Source: Moniliella sp. 'wahieum'
Lineage: Eukaryota; Basidiomycota; Moniliellomycetes; Moniliellales; Moniliellaceae
Reading direction: 5' to 3'
Assembly: GCA_003971905.1 (NCBI GenBank)
Contig: RSEE01000029.1
Coordinates: 186,001-250,000, forward strand
Length of the DNA stretch: 64,000 nt
Positions 1 to 12,000 of the stretch are shown here, piece by piece. Under the pieces are notes generated by a model. The model searched no databases. It worked only from the letters and a program-made list of their open reading frames with translations, and was not told where the DNA came from. The position numbers and the translations under genes were made by a program. Every line of letters begins with the position of its first letter. The first letter of the stretch is position 1.

Positions 1-132
1 AAAGGGGCGCGATTAACATTTTGGAATAGAGGGACCTTTCAGTCACTATATAGCCACAGTCTTGGTAAGAGCAAACGATTCCAGACGCTTATGTTTTCAT
101 AACTCCAATGACTTCTGTCCCAGATGGCCCCC

Positions 133-1733
133 TCAAGGGAGAGAGCTTGCGACGAACAATACAGGGTAAATACCCGAGACCATGACGAGACCCATGTTGG
201 CGGCCATCCACGCGAAAAGGTAGACGAAGCCGAATGAACCCCAGGCAGTACGATGTGGTTTGCCCTCGGAATTGATGGGCTGGTCTTGAGCTTGTTCGCC
301 TTTGGTCAATAGTGCGGCAGAAACGAGCGGGCCGGCGATGGCAGAAAGTCCCTTGATGACTGGTAACAGCATAATTCCCCCAGCTGGAGTTGATGATTGG
401 CGGGCGATCTCCCCAGCACTATATTACAACATGCCGTGGTTAGCTGAGCTGGGACGTAAAAAAGAAAAGGTACGTACGAAGTGCCCCAGGTGGAAGAATA
501 GGATCCAGCTGTAGCGCCCAACACAATCGTCGCCACGATGATGGAAGCCAGGTGCGAGTCAAGCCCGAAGAGGGTGGCAGTGAAGAGACACGAGATACCT
601 CCCACGACAACCGTGATAATCGCGTAATCACCTTTATCGCACCCGTACCCAATGACGGGCTGGCCAAAGAACATGGCGGCATTAAGAATGGCTACTCCAC
701 CCACCGACCTCATGTTGGAGTAGCCTGCCATACGGATGTACTGGGCAAGGTAAAGTGTCAGGCTGACATACCCGCTCCCCAGAGCAAAATTAGCCAAACC
801 TGTTACAAGAAAGAGGGGGGTAGCCATAAAACGGAGTTGTTTGATCCTGGAAAGCACCTGCCCTTCTTTGGAAGCCGCACCTCGTGCCGGCGCGCGAAGG
901 GGTAAGCGCGGACGGAGAAACAATGCGCTAGCAAAGCCTCCTAAGCCTGTGACCAGTGCCCAGATCCGCAGTGCCCAATGGTAGCCCAACTCATCGAGGA
1001 GAGCTTGGTAAAAGAAAGGATAGACCAGTCCGCCGATCGCTGAGCCAGAAAAAATGATGCCGGAAGCAAGACCGCGACGGCGATCAAACCACTGGGGCAG
1101 CCAGCACATAACAGGGGTGAAGGCAAATCCATGACCCAGACCGCTGAGTACACCGTTGAGCCAAATCAACTGATTTGGGGAGGTAAAAGCTGGCCCCAAT
1201 CAAGGAGACCACAGCGATTGTCACAGCCCCCAAAGTGAGCCACCGACTATGCTCGGGGAAGGTCCGGTACAGGGCGTAGGCTGGCAAACCAATCAGGTAG
1301 GAAGCTGCATTGAAGCTCATGCCGATCGAGGAGATGGTAACAGCGGATGCTCGGAATTGAACAGAGTAGTAGCTTTGGAAGGTTCCCACGTTGCCAAAGT
1401 TGGGCGCCCATAGAGTCAGCTCTGATACCCATGCCCACCACAGAAAAGCCCACGCTGCTACGCCTCCATCCACAGGGGGTAATTGCCCTCCTTCCCTCAT
1501 TTCCGAATCCGGAGGGATGGGAATGCGGGTAGACCGGGCTCTTTTGAGTGTTCCTCTGCACTTTTCTGGCCCCTTACCTTTAAACCCAGTTCGGGAAGGG
1601 CTACTGGCGCTGGATCTTTGCAAGCGAGGTCGAACTTGGTGTCTGCTTCGGTGGGGGATGCAACCGAGATGTCTGTGTGCCATTGGTGTTGCGATCGGGC
1701 ACCCATAACATCCAGTTTAATGGGCTCGGCCAT
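133..1733 (-). CDS. MFS transporter, monocarboxylate transporter (MCT) type
   Basis: Probable plasma-membrane solute transporter of the fungal MCT-like branch of the major facilitator superfamily; the substrate is unknown. A disordered N-terminus of about 75 residues leads into the family-typical entry PPVDGGVAAW near 1460, then FQSYYSVQFRASAVTISSIG near 1350-1380. The ORF 306-1199 holds the middle membrane segments, including the loop WLPQWFDRRRGLASGI near 1080. A last exon from about 372 carries the final segments and stops at 133. An intron lies at roughly 375-477, with donor GTACGT on the minus strand; its exact acceptor does not keep frame. Frame changes near 1200 and near 1500 break the model; the first falls in a run of T. 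The start at 1733 was chosen because it gives a typical N-terminal length. The family call is firm, the ends less so. Confidence 0.75.
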
Positions 1734-2248
1734 GGTTGCAGGCCGTAATGAGCGAAGTGTCGTGGCTGTGAGAGGCTCGGTTTAAGAGGCGTGGCGGGAG
1801 AGATATGGTGAAAAGGCCTGACTGTTATTCCCGAGTATTTTATACCCCCGCACCGTGTCAAAGGCTGCAACCATTACAATGTTCAAACTATTCACCCCGG
1901 TCTCAGATACTGATCTCAACCGTGTTTGACACCTCCAATTGGATCTACCCGAGCACCTCCCGCTAAAAGTAGCACCGCAGGTTCCAGTCCAGAACCCTTC
2001 CGATACACTCTTATTATGCCCACAGTGTTCAGGCCGGTTGGGACGCTGCACGCTGACTTTCAATCCAGGTTCAACATTTGCATGCCCTCTAATAAGCAGG
2101 GCATGTTCGGCAACGCATACAAAAGGCTATACCGGCCATGTGCTTTAAGGCGCTAAGGCAACAGGAGAACGCGGTACGTAAATTACACAAGACATGGCGT
2201 CTTTGCCGATATGTATGGATTCATCGCATTGATTTGGGACTGGTTGGC
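1734..2248. other. intergenic, 5' flank of the MCT gene and 3' flank of PRE9
   Basis: About 515 bp with no conserved protein similarity in any frame that I can recognise. It must hold the promoter of the transporter on its left and the 3' UTR of the proteasome gene on its right. No repeat stands out. Confidence 0.5.
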
Positions 2249-3114
2249 CTACTCATCCTTCTTCTCAGTCGCCAAACCGTGCGCCTTGAGCAATGCGTCG
2301 ATTTCTGCTGGGCGGAAGATCTTGTACGTGGGCTTGCCTGTTGAGTCGAGCGTGATTGTCGCAAACTCGACTGGTGAGAGAAGAATGGAAAGTTAGATGA
2401 TGAAAGAGGTAACAAAAGAAGTACACATACCCTTCTCAGGTTCAATGGTGGAGGCATCGAGTACCTTGCTCAGCACCTTGGTGGCCAGCTTAGCCGCCTT
2501 TTTGAGGTCGAAGTCGTCTGCCGGATGGGCTGCTTGCTCTGTCCCAGCAACTGGAGGTGCAGCGTCCTTGTCGGTAGGGTAGTCTGTCTTGAGAAGACTG
2601 GTGGCCATACCGGAGTTGTGGCCAACAGCAGTGGCTTTCCAACCGGAAGTATTCCCCGAGGGGTCCGAGTGGTACAGCTGGAACCCGTGGTGCGCGTCCC
2701 AGCCGGCGTAGAGAATCGAAACACCAAACGGACGCAATCCACCGTATTGGGTGTAAGACTGCTTAAGGTCACTTAGACGTTGGGTGATAAGCTCGACGGG
2801 CATGTCATCGTCGTATGAGGCCAGGTAGTCCTGCGCGGCATTGCGGGCAAAGTTGATGAGCGAGTTGGCGTCGGCTGTAAGCCCGGCCACCCCAGCAATG
2901 CAGTTGGCACTGACGGCGTAGATCTTTTCGCTGCTCGCGTCCTGCTGGAGCAGCTTGGATGTGACGCGCTTCTCGCCAGCCAGCACCACGCCGTCTGATG
3001 CAAGCACGCCGATGCAGGTGCCGGCGTGGCTGATGGCCTCCATGGCGTACTCGACCTGGTACAGCCGCCCCTCGGGGCTGAAGGTCGTGGTGCGCGAGTC
3101 GTATCGCGGGACAT
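2249..3114 (-). CDS. PRE9: 20S proteasome subunit alpha type-4 (alpha-3)
   Basis: Non-catalytic subunit of the outer alpha ring of the 20S proteasome. The N-terminal alpha signature RYDSRTTTFSPEGRLYQVEY is intact at about 3045-3105. The body follows through GLTADANSLINFAR, GGLRPFGVSILYAGWD and SGWKATAVGHNSG. A 60-bp intron at 2371-2430 (donor GTATGT, acceptor CAG) splits the C-terminus. The last exon ends with KPTYKIFRPAEIDALL and a lysine-rich EKKDE tail at 2249. The length is about 268 residues, against roughly 260 for the family. The start ATG at 3114 (MSR) is one base out of frame with the signature. The family begins MSRRYDSR, so a base is most likely missing just after the start. The gene diverges from the dynein gene across 341 bp. 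Confidence 0.9.
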
Positions 3115-3455
3115 GGCGCAGGGACGGGGCGAGGGGTGAGTGGTGGAGGTGGTGGGACGAGGCAGAGGGCAGGTGGGGTGGCTGGTGACTGAGCCACTTA
3201 CGCACGCCTGCCTGTGTTGCACGCGGGAGAGCTGACGCGGACCGGCCCCAATTCCGCTGCCGCGCCACCGCGAGGGAGAGCGGGGCCCGATTCCGCCCGG
3301 CATTCCGCCGGGGGTGGGGGTGGGCTGGCGGGCGCTGGGCGGCGGCAGGGAGCGGCCGGGGGGCAGGCGCGCGTCCCACCGGCAGGCGAAGCAAACCCAC
3401 AGCGACGCCCCCGCCGCCGCCCCCCACCACCTCCATCTGCCAGCCCTCTGGATCC
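3115..3455. promoter_or_regulatory. head-to-head promoter region of PRE9 and the split dynein gene
   Basis: A very GC-rich stretch of 341 bp between the divergent starts at 3114 (-) and 3456 (+). It must carry both core promoters and both 5' UTRs. No dynein AAA1-AAA4 sequence can be read in it on either strand. That supports 3456 as a true gene start rather than an internal exon. Confidence 0.6.
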
Positions 3456-6400
3456 ATGCCGCCGGCGGTCGTCAGCAAGGCGCCTGGTGACTGGCATCCC
3501 ACCGCCTACCGCACCGTTGCCGCTGAGCTTACCGCTTCCCTCGACCTCGGCCGCCATGCCGAACGTGTGATTGATGCGCTGGTCTGGATCCATTACAGCG
3601 TATATGCATCGGTCGATCGTCTCAAGCGCCGCCAGGGGCGCAGCATGCAACTTGGTCCCCGTTTTTCCTCGACTTTATCCACCACTACGTCCAGCTCTCC
3701 AACGAGAAGCGCGAGGGCCTTGAGGAGGAGCAACGCCATCTCAATGTCGGTCTCGACAAATTGCGCGAGACGGTAGGTGCATTCCTCTTGCTCTTCTCGT
3801 TGCGCGTGCTGACAGTTCCTCCCTCATCACTCGGCTAGGTCGCCGCCGTGTCGGACCTGCAACGCAACCTTGCCGCCAAGCGCACTCAGCTTGAGGCCAA
3901 GAACAAGGAGGCCAACGACAAGCTCCAGCGTATGGTCGCCGACCAAAAGTCTGCCGAGGAGCAGAAACTGGCCAGTATGCAGATCCAAGCGGACTTGCAA
4001 GAACAGGAGAAGGTGATTGAGATCCGTCGTAGGGAGGTTATGGCCGACCTTGCCGATGCTGAGCCCGCGGTCCAGGAGGCCCAGGCTTCTGTGTCCAACA
4101 TTAAGAAGCAGCACCTGACAGAAGTGCGTTCGATGGGTAACCCGCCCGCGCCGGTCAAGATGGCAATGGAGTCAGTTTGCATCCTTCTTGGACATCGCAT
4201 CGAGTCGTGGAAGAACGTGCAGGCAATCTTGCGCAAGGACGACTTCATTCCTTCCATTGTCAACTTTGACACGGATCGCATGATGACTCGTGCTACACGC
4301 GACAAGATGCAGCGCGAATTTCTCAACAAACCTGGCTACGACTTTGCTACCATCGATCGTGCTTCCAAGGCTTGCGGTCCCTTGGCCAAGTGGGTGATTG
4401 CGCAAGTCCGCTTCAGTTCCATCCTTGACAAGGTGGGTCCCCTGCGCCAAGAGGTGGACGATCTCGAAATGCAAGCCCAAAACGCACGCAATGAGGCCGC
4501 CATGATCGTCGAGATGATTGGCGATCTGGAGAAGAGTATCCAGCAATACAAGGACGAATACGCCCTTCTCATCAGCGAGACGCAAGCGATCAAAGGCGAG
4601 ATGGAGAGAGTCCAGCGCCGCGTCGACCGCTCTATTCAGCTTCTGGAAAGCTTGGGCTCGGAGAAGGAAAGGTGGGAGGCCAGTTCTCGCACCTTTGACA
4701 CCCAGATGAGCACCATTATTGGCGATGCTCTCTTGTCAGCCGCCTTCTTGGCCTACTCAGGCTTTTTCGACCAGCAGTATCGTGAGCAAATGTGGGCGTC
4801 GTGGTTGGACCATCTCCAAACGAACGGCATTACCCTGAAACCGGAGCTCAACTTTTGCGAGTATTTATCATCAGCTGATGATCGCTTGCGCTGGGCCGCC
4901 CAGTCCCTTCCACCCGATACGCTCTGCACTGAGAACGCTATTATGCTCGCTAGGTATGATCGTTACCCTTTGATCATCGACCCATCAGGTCAAGCGACCA
5001 ACTTCTTGGTGAAGGCGTACAGCGACCGCAAAATGACCGTCACGAGCTTCCTCGACGATGCCTTTCTCAAAAACCTCGAGTCGGCACTTCGTTTTGGCAA
5101 TCCTTTGCTGATCCAAGATGTGGAGCACCTTGACCCTATCCTTAACCCCATCCTCAATAAGGAGCTACGGCGCACGGGAGGCCGTGTCCTGATCCGTCTC
5201 GGCTCGCAAGACATCGATTTTAGCCCCTCGTTTACCATGTTCCTCGCCACCAAAGACCCTCTTGTCGAGTTCCCCTCGGACGTGTGCTCGCGGGTGACAT
5301 TTGTGAATTTTACCATGACTCGGAGCAGTCTTCAGTCGCAGTCCTTGGATCAAGTCTTGAAAGCCGAGCGTCCGGAGACCGACAAGAGCGGACGGACTTG
5401 ATGAAGCTGCAGAGCGAATTCCGTCTCCGTCTTCGCCATCTTGAAAAAGCCTCTCTCAGCCCTCAATGAGTCCCAAGGCAACATCCTTGACGATGACAAA
5501 GTCATCGACACACTCGAAACGCTCAAACGTGAGGCAGCCGAGGTTACCCGCAAGGTGGAGGAGACCGATTTGATCATGCGAGAGGTGGAGGATGTGACGG
5601 CCGAGTACCTCCCACTCGCCAAAGCCTGTTCGGCTGTATTTTTCATCTTGGATCAGCTCCATCTCATCTCTCACTTTTACCAGTTCTCTCTCCAGTATCC
5701 TGGACATTTTCGCTTACATCCTCCACCACAATCCCAACCTGGATGGTGTTCGTGACCCCACCGACCGCCTCAACATTTTGATGCGCGATTTGTTTCATGT
5801 TGTATTCCAACGTACCTCGCGTGCTCTAGCCCACGGTGATCACATCATGCTGGCTCTTCTTTTGGCCCGGATTTGGTGCAGGCAGAACGGTTCGGACGAT
5901 GCGCTGGATTCGGCAGAGTTCAATTATCTCATTGATGGCGATTTCATCCCTTCCTCTACTGCCTCGCTCGACTTGACGAGTGCGCTGGATCAGACCTTAT
6001 CGATCGAGCAAAAGTCTCGCTTGCTCGCACTCAAGAGACTGGTCGTGTTTAAGAACATTGATCAGGCCGTATGTGAGCAACAGGAAGCCATTCTTTCCTT
6101 CCTTGAAGCTGCCAGCCGGAGACAGTGACGGTTCCCCTCTGGGAAGAGACAACTCGTACGTATTCCTTTTCTTCCTTCCCTCCACTCATTCTACCAAAAC
6201 TGACATATTCATGTTCCTATACTAGCCATTGTGAGCTTCACACGCCACTTGCTCCTCATTCGTGCCCTTCGACCCGATCGCTTGATCCCGGCTATGGGTT
6301 ACTTGTCACGCTCATCTTCGGCGGGGACCTGATGAACGAGCTATCATTTGACTTTGCCCGGGTTGTCGCTCATGAGGTGAGCGCGACAACGCCAGTGGCA

Positions 6401-8278
6401 CTGTGCAGTGTGCCGGGGTTCGATGCTTCCTTCCGTGTGGACAATCTGGCCAAGGCGACAGGCACCAAATGCATTTCGGTCGCCATGGGTTCGCCTGAGG
6501 GATTCACCGAGGCGGAAAACGCGATTGTATCGGCATCAAGGAGCCCAATGGGTCTTGCTCAAAAATGTCCATCTTGCGCCTGCTTGGTTGGCGCAGCTGG
6601 AAAAGCGTTTATCTGGGGTGGCAGTGAACCGCAACTTCCGCCTATTCTTGACTATGGAGACCAACCCAGTATTCCAGTCAACTTTTGCGTGCTTCAAGAA
6701 TTATTATGAATGAGCCTCCTCCTGGTCTCAAGGCCAACATGGTGGACTCACTTCGGTCTGTCGGCCCTTCGCGGTTGCAAGGCGCTCCAGTTGAGGCCGC
6801 ACGATTGTACTTTCTTTTGGCGTTCTTCCGCCACTGTTACCGAGCGCTTGCGCTACACTCCTCTCGGGTGGAGCAAGCTGTTTGAGTTCAACGATTCGGA
6901 CGCGACCACAGCGCTGGACATGATTGAGAGCTGGCTTCGCTCTGCGTCCAAAGGGAGGGACAATTTAGACCCGGCCTTGATCCCGTGGCAGGCCATTCGA
7001 ACTTTGCTCAAAGAGTCGATCTATGGTGGCAAGATTGATAATCCTGCCGACCAACGAGTGCTGGACTCCTTTGTGGACAAGATATTTACCCCGCGCGCGT
7101 TTGATGTGGGTTATTCCTTGGTTGATAAGGCTTCATCGGACAAGGAATCGTCATCGCTCCTAGCCCCAGAGGGTAGCAAGATGGAATCATTTAAAGAATG
7201 GGTGGATGCGCTTCCGGACCAGCAACCGCCTGAATGGCTTGGTCTCCCCCGAATGCAGAGCGGGTCATTGCAACGGTGCAAGGAACCAACTTGCTGAACC
7301 AGCTGATCCGTATGCGCCAGCTTGCTGACGACGATGAAACGGTAGACACAACTACCAAGGAGACGGAAGCCAATGGTTCCAAACAAGGCAAGGAACAACA
7401 AGCGATTGCCCAGCCCACTTGGATGAAGGTCTTACTTGGACATGCGACTGAATGGACGGCGCTTCTCCCCAGCAGCCTTCCAGCGCTGCCTCCAGCCCAA
7501 CCGGGGAGCGAACAAGACCCTCTCCACCGCTTTTGGACCCGCGAACATGCGACTGGCGTCAACCTTCTTGCTCGTGTTCGGACCGATTTGGAGGAAGTTA
7601 TGGCTGTGTGCGAAGGCAAGGTTCGCCAGACCAACCACAACCGGATTCTGCTGCGGGATTTGCCCAAGGGTGTTATCCCCTCAGCTTGGCAGGTGTACTC
7701 GGTCCCGCGGGATATGGGACTGAGTGCTTGGGTCGCTGACTTGGCTCACCGGTTGGCACAATTGACACGAGTGAGTGAGGCAATGGCGAAAGATGCTGGG
7801 GACAAACTCTCGTCTTTCTCCGTTGCCCTTGGCCTTCTCTTCGCCCCTGGGGCCTACATGACTGCCACGCGGCAAGCGGCGTCGCACAAAGCCAAAGTCT
7901 CGCTCGAACACCTTAAGCTGGGTCTTCGGATCAACCATGCACCCCAAGACAGCGAAGCGGGGACAGCCTTTGCGCTTACCGGGTTGAAACTGGAAGGGGC
8001 AGCGTGGGACGAGCAAGGGGAGAAGGGGGCGGCTTGGTGCTCACTCAAGGAGGAGAGGTGGATCTTGGCGCCTGCACTTTACATTGGTCTGCACCCACGG
8101 GATCGCTGGGATCTGTTACTGCCCAGGCCAATGGATCGGCCCGTTTGCCCTCTGTGCCCGTCTCGCTCTACCTGAATATTGACCGCTCGTCTGCCTTGTT
8201 CAACATCTCTCTTCCGACCAAGGCGATGGACGACGTTTCCGTTTCTCGCAGCGAGCGGTTGCCCTGCGTGCCTCTTAA
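3456..8278 (+). CDS. dyn2: cytoplasmic dynein heavy chain, C-terminal half of a split motor (Dyn2-type)
   Basis: Minus-end-directed microtubule motor, C-terminal polypeptide of about 1,560 residues; a full heavy chain has about 4,500. It begins in the AAA4 end region ([26 protein letters not shown]), passes the stalk coiled coil ([33 protein letters not shown]), the microtubule-binding tip ([40 protein letters not shown]), then AAA5 ([17 protein letters not shown]), AAA6 ([37 protein letters not shown]) and the C-terminal domain ([12 protein letters not shown]), ending QRAVALRAS at 8278. The linker and AAA1-AAA3 are absent. Introns: 3773-3838 and 6156-6225. At least 13 frameshifts break the frame (about 3677, 5385, 5450, 5700, 6117, 6307, 6540, 6672, 6687, 6822, 7245, 8027, 8238), mostly base losses in short homopolymers. 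The symbol follows Ustilago dyn2, not yeast DYN2, which is a light chain. Confidence 0.88.
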
Positions 8279-9085
8279 TGGCCTGAAGGGATTCGTCTGG
8301 CCCGTCTCCCTTTCCACTTGTTATACCAATGAAGATGAATTTGGCTTCCGTTCTACTGATGCGTGCTGTTGTGCCCCAAGATGCATGATGTGCGGGATGA
8401 CAATCGGGTCGAGCACTACGAGATGGTTGGTAGGTATAACTATTCACGTCGATGTAGTTGTGCGAGAGGGTAATGAGGAGGAGCGTTTGATCGTAACAAG
8501 AGTCGGCGCCACGTGCTGCTCACATTGTGTCCTGCTGAAAGCACAAACCGAATGTTTTCAGGTCGCACTCGAAATGCTTCGTCGCTTACATACCCCCGTA
8601 CTTGCAACTCTTCGCCGACCTCAGCGCTCTCAGCTCTTAGAGCCCCCGCGCATGCATCCTGCCCAGCAGGATTATACGCCTTAGGTTCATTACCAGCGGT
8701 ACATCTGATTTCTACATATGCAAGCAAGGGCCCGTTCAGGGTACCCTGGCTCGCACACACTCTGCCAAAGTGTGCTTAAGGAAGAGAGTGTATCTGCTCT
8801 ACATTGAGTTTTGGTACGTTGCAGGTGAGGTGCCGGCAAAGCGAGGCGGATACGGGATAAGGGAGCAGGACAGATTTACGCGTATCAAATGACTTTGGAT
8901 GGAAGTGATGGGTCGGAGATTGGCCCGGTTCGGGGGCAGGATGGAGTGTGAGAGAGGATACAGAACGAGCGAGGGGGGGGGGTGGGTATCGTGAAGAGAA
9001 GGTAAACAGCGAAGGAGTCGTGGGGAGGAGGAGGCGATGCTGTCGCAGCCTCAGTCTGCAACTTGCATTGTCGCCTGGGAATGGA
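8279..9085. other. intergenic between convergent dynein and kinesin genes
   Basis: About 800 bp holding the two 3' UTRs of a tail-to-tail pair of motor genes. It contains a run of ten G's near 8972-8981 and purine-rich stretches. I see no further gene. Confidence 0.5.
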
Positions 9086-12000
9086 TCAGATAAAACAGCC
9101 GCGAGTTTTTGCGCTTGGTAACTTCTTCCAGCCGCCGCCGAGAGCGCTTCCCGGCTTTGTCTCGCGCCGCCCGTTCTTGCTCAATCTCCCTCTCCAAAGC
9201 TCCCGTTGCTCCTGCACGCGCGACTGGGATTGGGCCAACTCGGCAGCAGCCGCTTCGACTTGGGCTTGCAGTTCGCCAGATTGCGCCGAGAAGGCATCTC
9301 GCTCCCGTGTCACCTCGGACAGTTGCGTGCGCGCTTTGCGCAGGTTGCGTTCGCTGTCATTGAGTGCTGCTCCAGGGTACAACCAGGTCGGACGAGGCAC
9401 GACTTTCGGCCTCGGTATGGGTCAGTTTGGCTTGTAGACGGTTGACTCGTCCAGGGTACTGTCGCTCTTCGGGCCGATACGGTCACCACGGGGGCGGACC
9501 AGGGGAGGGGCCCATACATGCCCTTCGGTAAGGGACGACACTGACTCGGCCAAGCTGGTGGGGCGACCGAGCGTGGCGGGTGGGACACCACTTGGTGTTG
9601 GTGGTGGTGGACCGGCGGGGGGAGGCGTTGGTGGTGGTGGTGGCACTTTTCCACTTCCAGAAGAAGGACTGGCGCGGTGGCTAGCATTCGTATCCCACGA
9701 TGTAATCCGTCCCGTTGATTCGTCCAGGGGTTACGCTGGTTCCGGCCATTGGAACGTACGGAAGCGCCGCGCTCTGCCTGGGCCAAGCGCTGCTGGGTGT
9801 CACGGAGCAAGACGCTATTCCGAGCGTTTTCAGCTTGGGAGGCCTGAGCTTCAGCTCGGGCCCGCGCCAAGTCGGAACGCGATTGAGTAAGGAGGGTGCG
9901 CTGCTCGTCGAGTTCGCGAATGATGGTAAGATGATCTGGCTTGCCCCGAGGCTGTCGCGCAGAGTGGTCAAATCATGGGAGAACTGATCGCGCTCCGCTT
10001 GCGCTTCCGTCAAAGCACCCTCGAGAACGACGAGCGCATCCGACGTTTCCGCCAGCTCCGCCTTGAGCATATCCATCTCGACCGGATCCACTTGCACTTG
10101 GCTAGCAAGCTGGGCAACCCGAGCCTCGAGCCGTTCCGAGGCGGTTCGGGCGTCGGTACATTCCTGGCGCAACGAGGCATTCTCTTCCGCCATACGACGC
10201 AGCTGAGCATCTCGTTGAGCGAGATCGCGAGCGGTAGAAGCTGTTGCCTGGGAATTGTCCGCCTGCAGCCTCTCCACGTCACGAGACGAAGATTGGTGAG
10301 CTTCCTGCAAGGAGGCGAGCTCAGCCGCATGAGCTGCAGTGAGCTCCTCAACTACTTTGGCGTGGGCATCGTCCCGGCTCCGTAGCTCTGCCTCGTGTGT
10401 CTCTTGCCCCGCCTCCATCGCTGCCGCATCCGCCGACTTGCCCTCAGTAGCCGACTCAGATGCGGAAGCCGCGCGTTTCGCATCAAGTGCTACCAAGGTA
10501 GCTTCGTGTTCGGCCCGAAGCGCGGCAATGGTTTGCTCTAGCTGAGCCACCCGAGCTTTGGCAGCATCCGCTTGCTCGGTTGCTTCGGTTGCCGTGACCT
10601 GGGAGATGGCAAAGCGCTGTTGCAGAGCAAGATGGGCTTGGGCAGGGTGGTAGCCATCTGGTCTCGCTGTTCGAGCGCTTCGGCGTGCGCGACGCCCTGG
10701 GCCGCAACCTGCTCCTTATGCTGGTTCTCCCGTGCAGCCAGCTGGACCAGAAGCTCGTGCACATGCGCCGAACTTTGAGGGGAAGAACCACTTTCACTTG
10801 CGCCGGCCAGTAAGAGGTCGTCGGTCGCTGCAACCGACGTGGAGCCCGAGGGACTGGCCGCACTAGTTTTGGTAGCGGGCGAATCAAGTTGACGTTGCAG
10901 CCCATCCAACTCTTCCTCTCTCTGGAACAGAGTGCCTGAAGCGTATCCCGTTCCCGTTCGAGCGAACGGATTTTGCGCTGTGCCTCTTCGCCGCCGCTGA
11001 GGCCGAGGCCAAGGCTGCCCTTGACGCAGCCTCTGGACTTCCCATTCCACTAGGATCCACAAGAGAAAGGGGTCTGTGGCCCATCTGGGACGATCCGGAT
11101 GCGGTGCGAGCATGACTGTTGCCTGCCGGCAATGTCCTCGGGGCTTTCTTGCCGGCTGGGTGACACCACATCGTTCAAGTCCCTGGCTGCGGGAGGGGCA
11201 TCGGCAGGCGGTAGCCAATGCCAGAAGTGGACCGGCGATGAGCTCGAGAGGCAGGGCGCGACACGACAGATCCATCCCTCGCTGACACGAAGGAGGAACG
11301 ACGGGACATGGTCAGGCTGGACCGCCTACTCATTCGTCCGTCAGGTGTTTGGTCCATTCCCTCTACGGACGTGCGAAGGGCGCGATCCATATCTGCGCTG
11401 TGCTGGCTACGCAAAGCGGGGTGCCACGTTTCCCGTCGGGTGCCTGTTGAGTTGCGTCGCATGAGCACAGAAGGACCATCTTCATGATCCGAAGAGCCAT
11501 TAACCGAAAGCACTTCCAGTGGATCGTCCATACCCGAGCTGTTGCGCGTCCCGTGGTCCACGTTGCGCGAGGGATCGGTCCAATTGGGTAGTGAGAAGCT
11601 CGGCTCGTTGAAGCGCCTCTTGGTGGGCCAGCTGCACCGTGCCAAGCTCAGCCATAGCAGCGGCGTATTTGGATTTGAGCTCGGCCAGCTCTTGCCACGT
11701 TCGCGTGGCCCTCTTGAAGCTCCAGCACGACGTCATCTGGCGAGTTAAGGGCCTGAGGCGACTGCGAGCGATTGGTGGAGGCTACGGCTTGGTCTTGAAT
11801 CTGTTGCTCGAGAGCTTCAATTCGCTCTTGGCGGGCATCGAGCTCTTTCAATAGAGTTGGTGGTCCTGTTTGGCCGAGTCGAATGCGTCCAAGGAAAACC
11901 ACGCTGACATCGCGAGATTGATGAGCTTCTGGCTGTTCCAAGGCGGCCTTGGCGATGCCAAGTCGGCGTCCGATTGAGCCAAACGTTCTTCCAGCTCTTG

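Noticed and set aside
3456-8278. Dynein gene as a pseudogene because of many frame changes
   Set aside because: Both sides of every break match the family closely, there are no substitutions in key motifs, and the same kind of break occurs in clathrin, SMC1 and ribosomal protein S15. Sequence error explains all of them.
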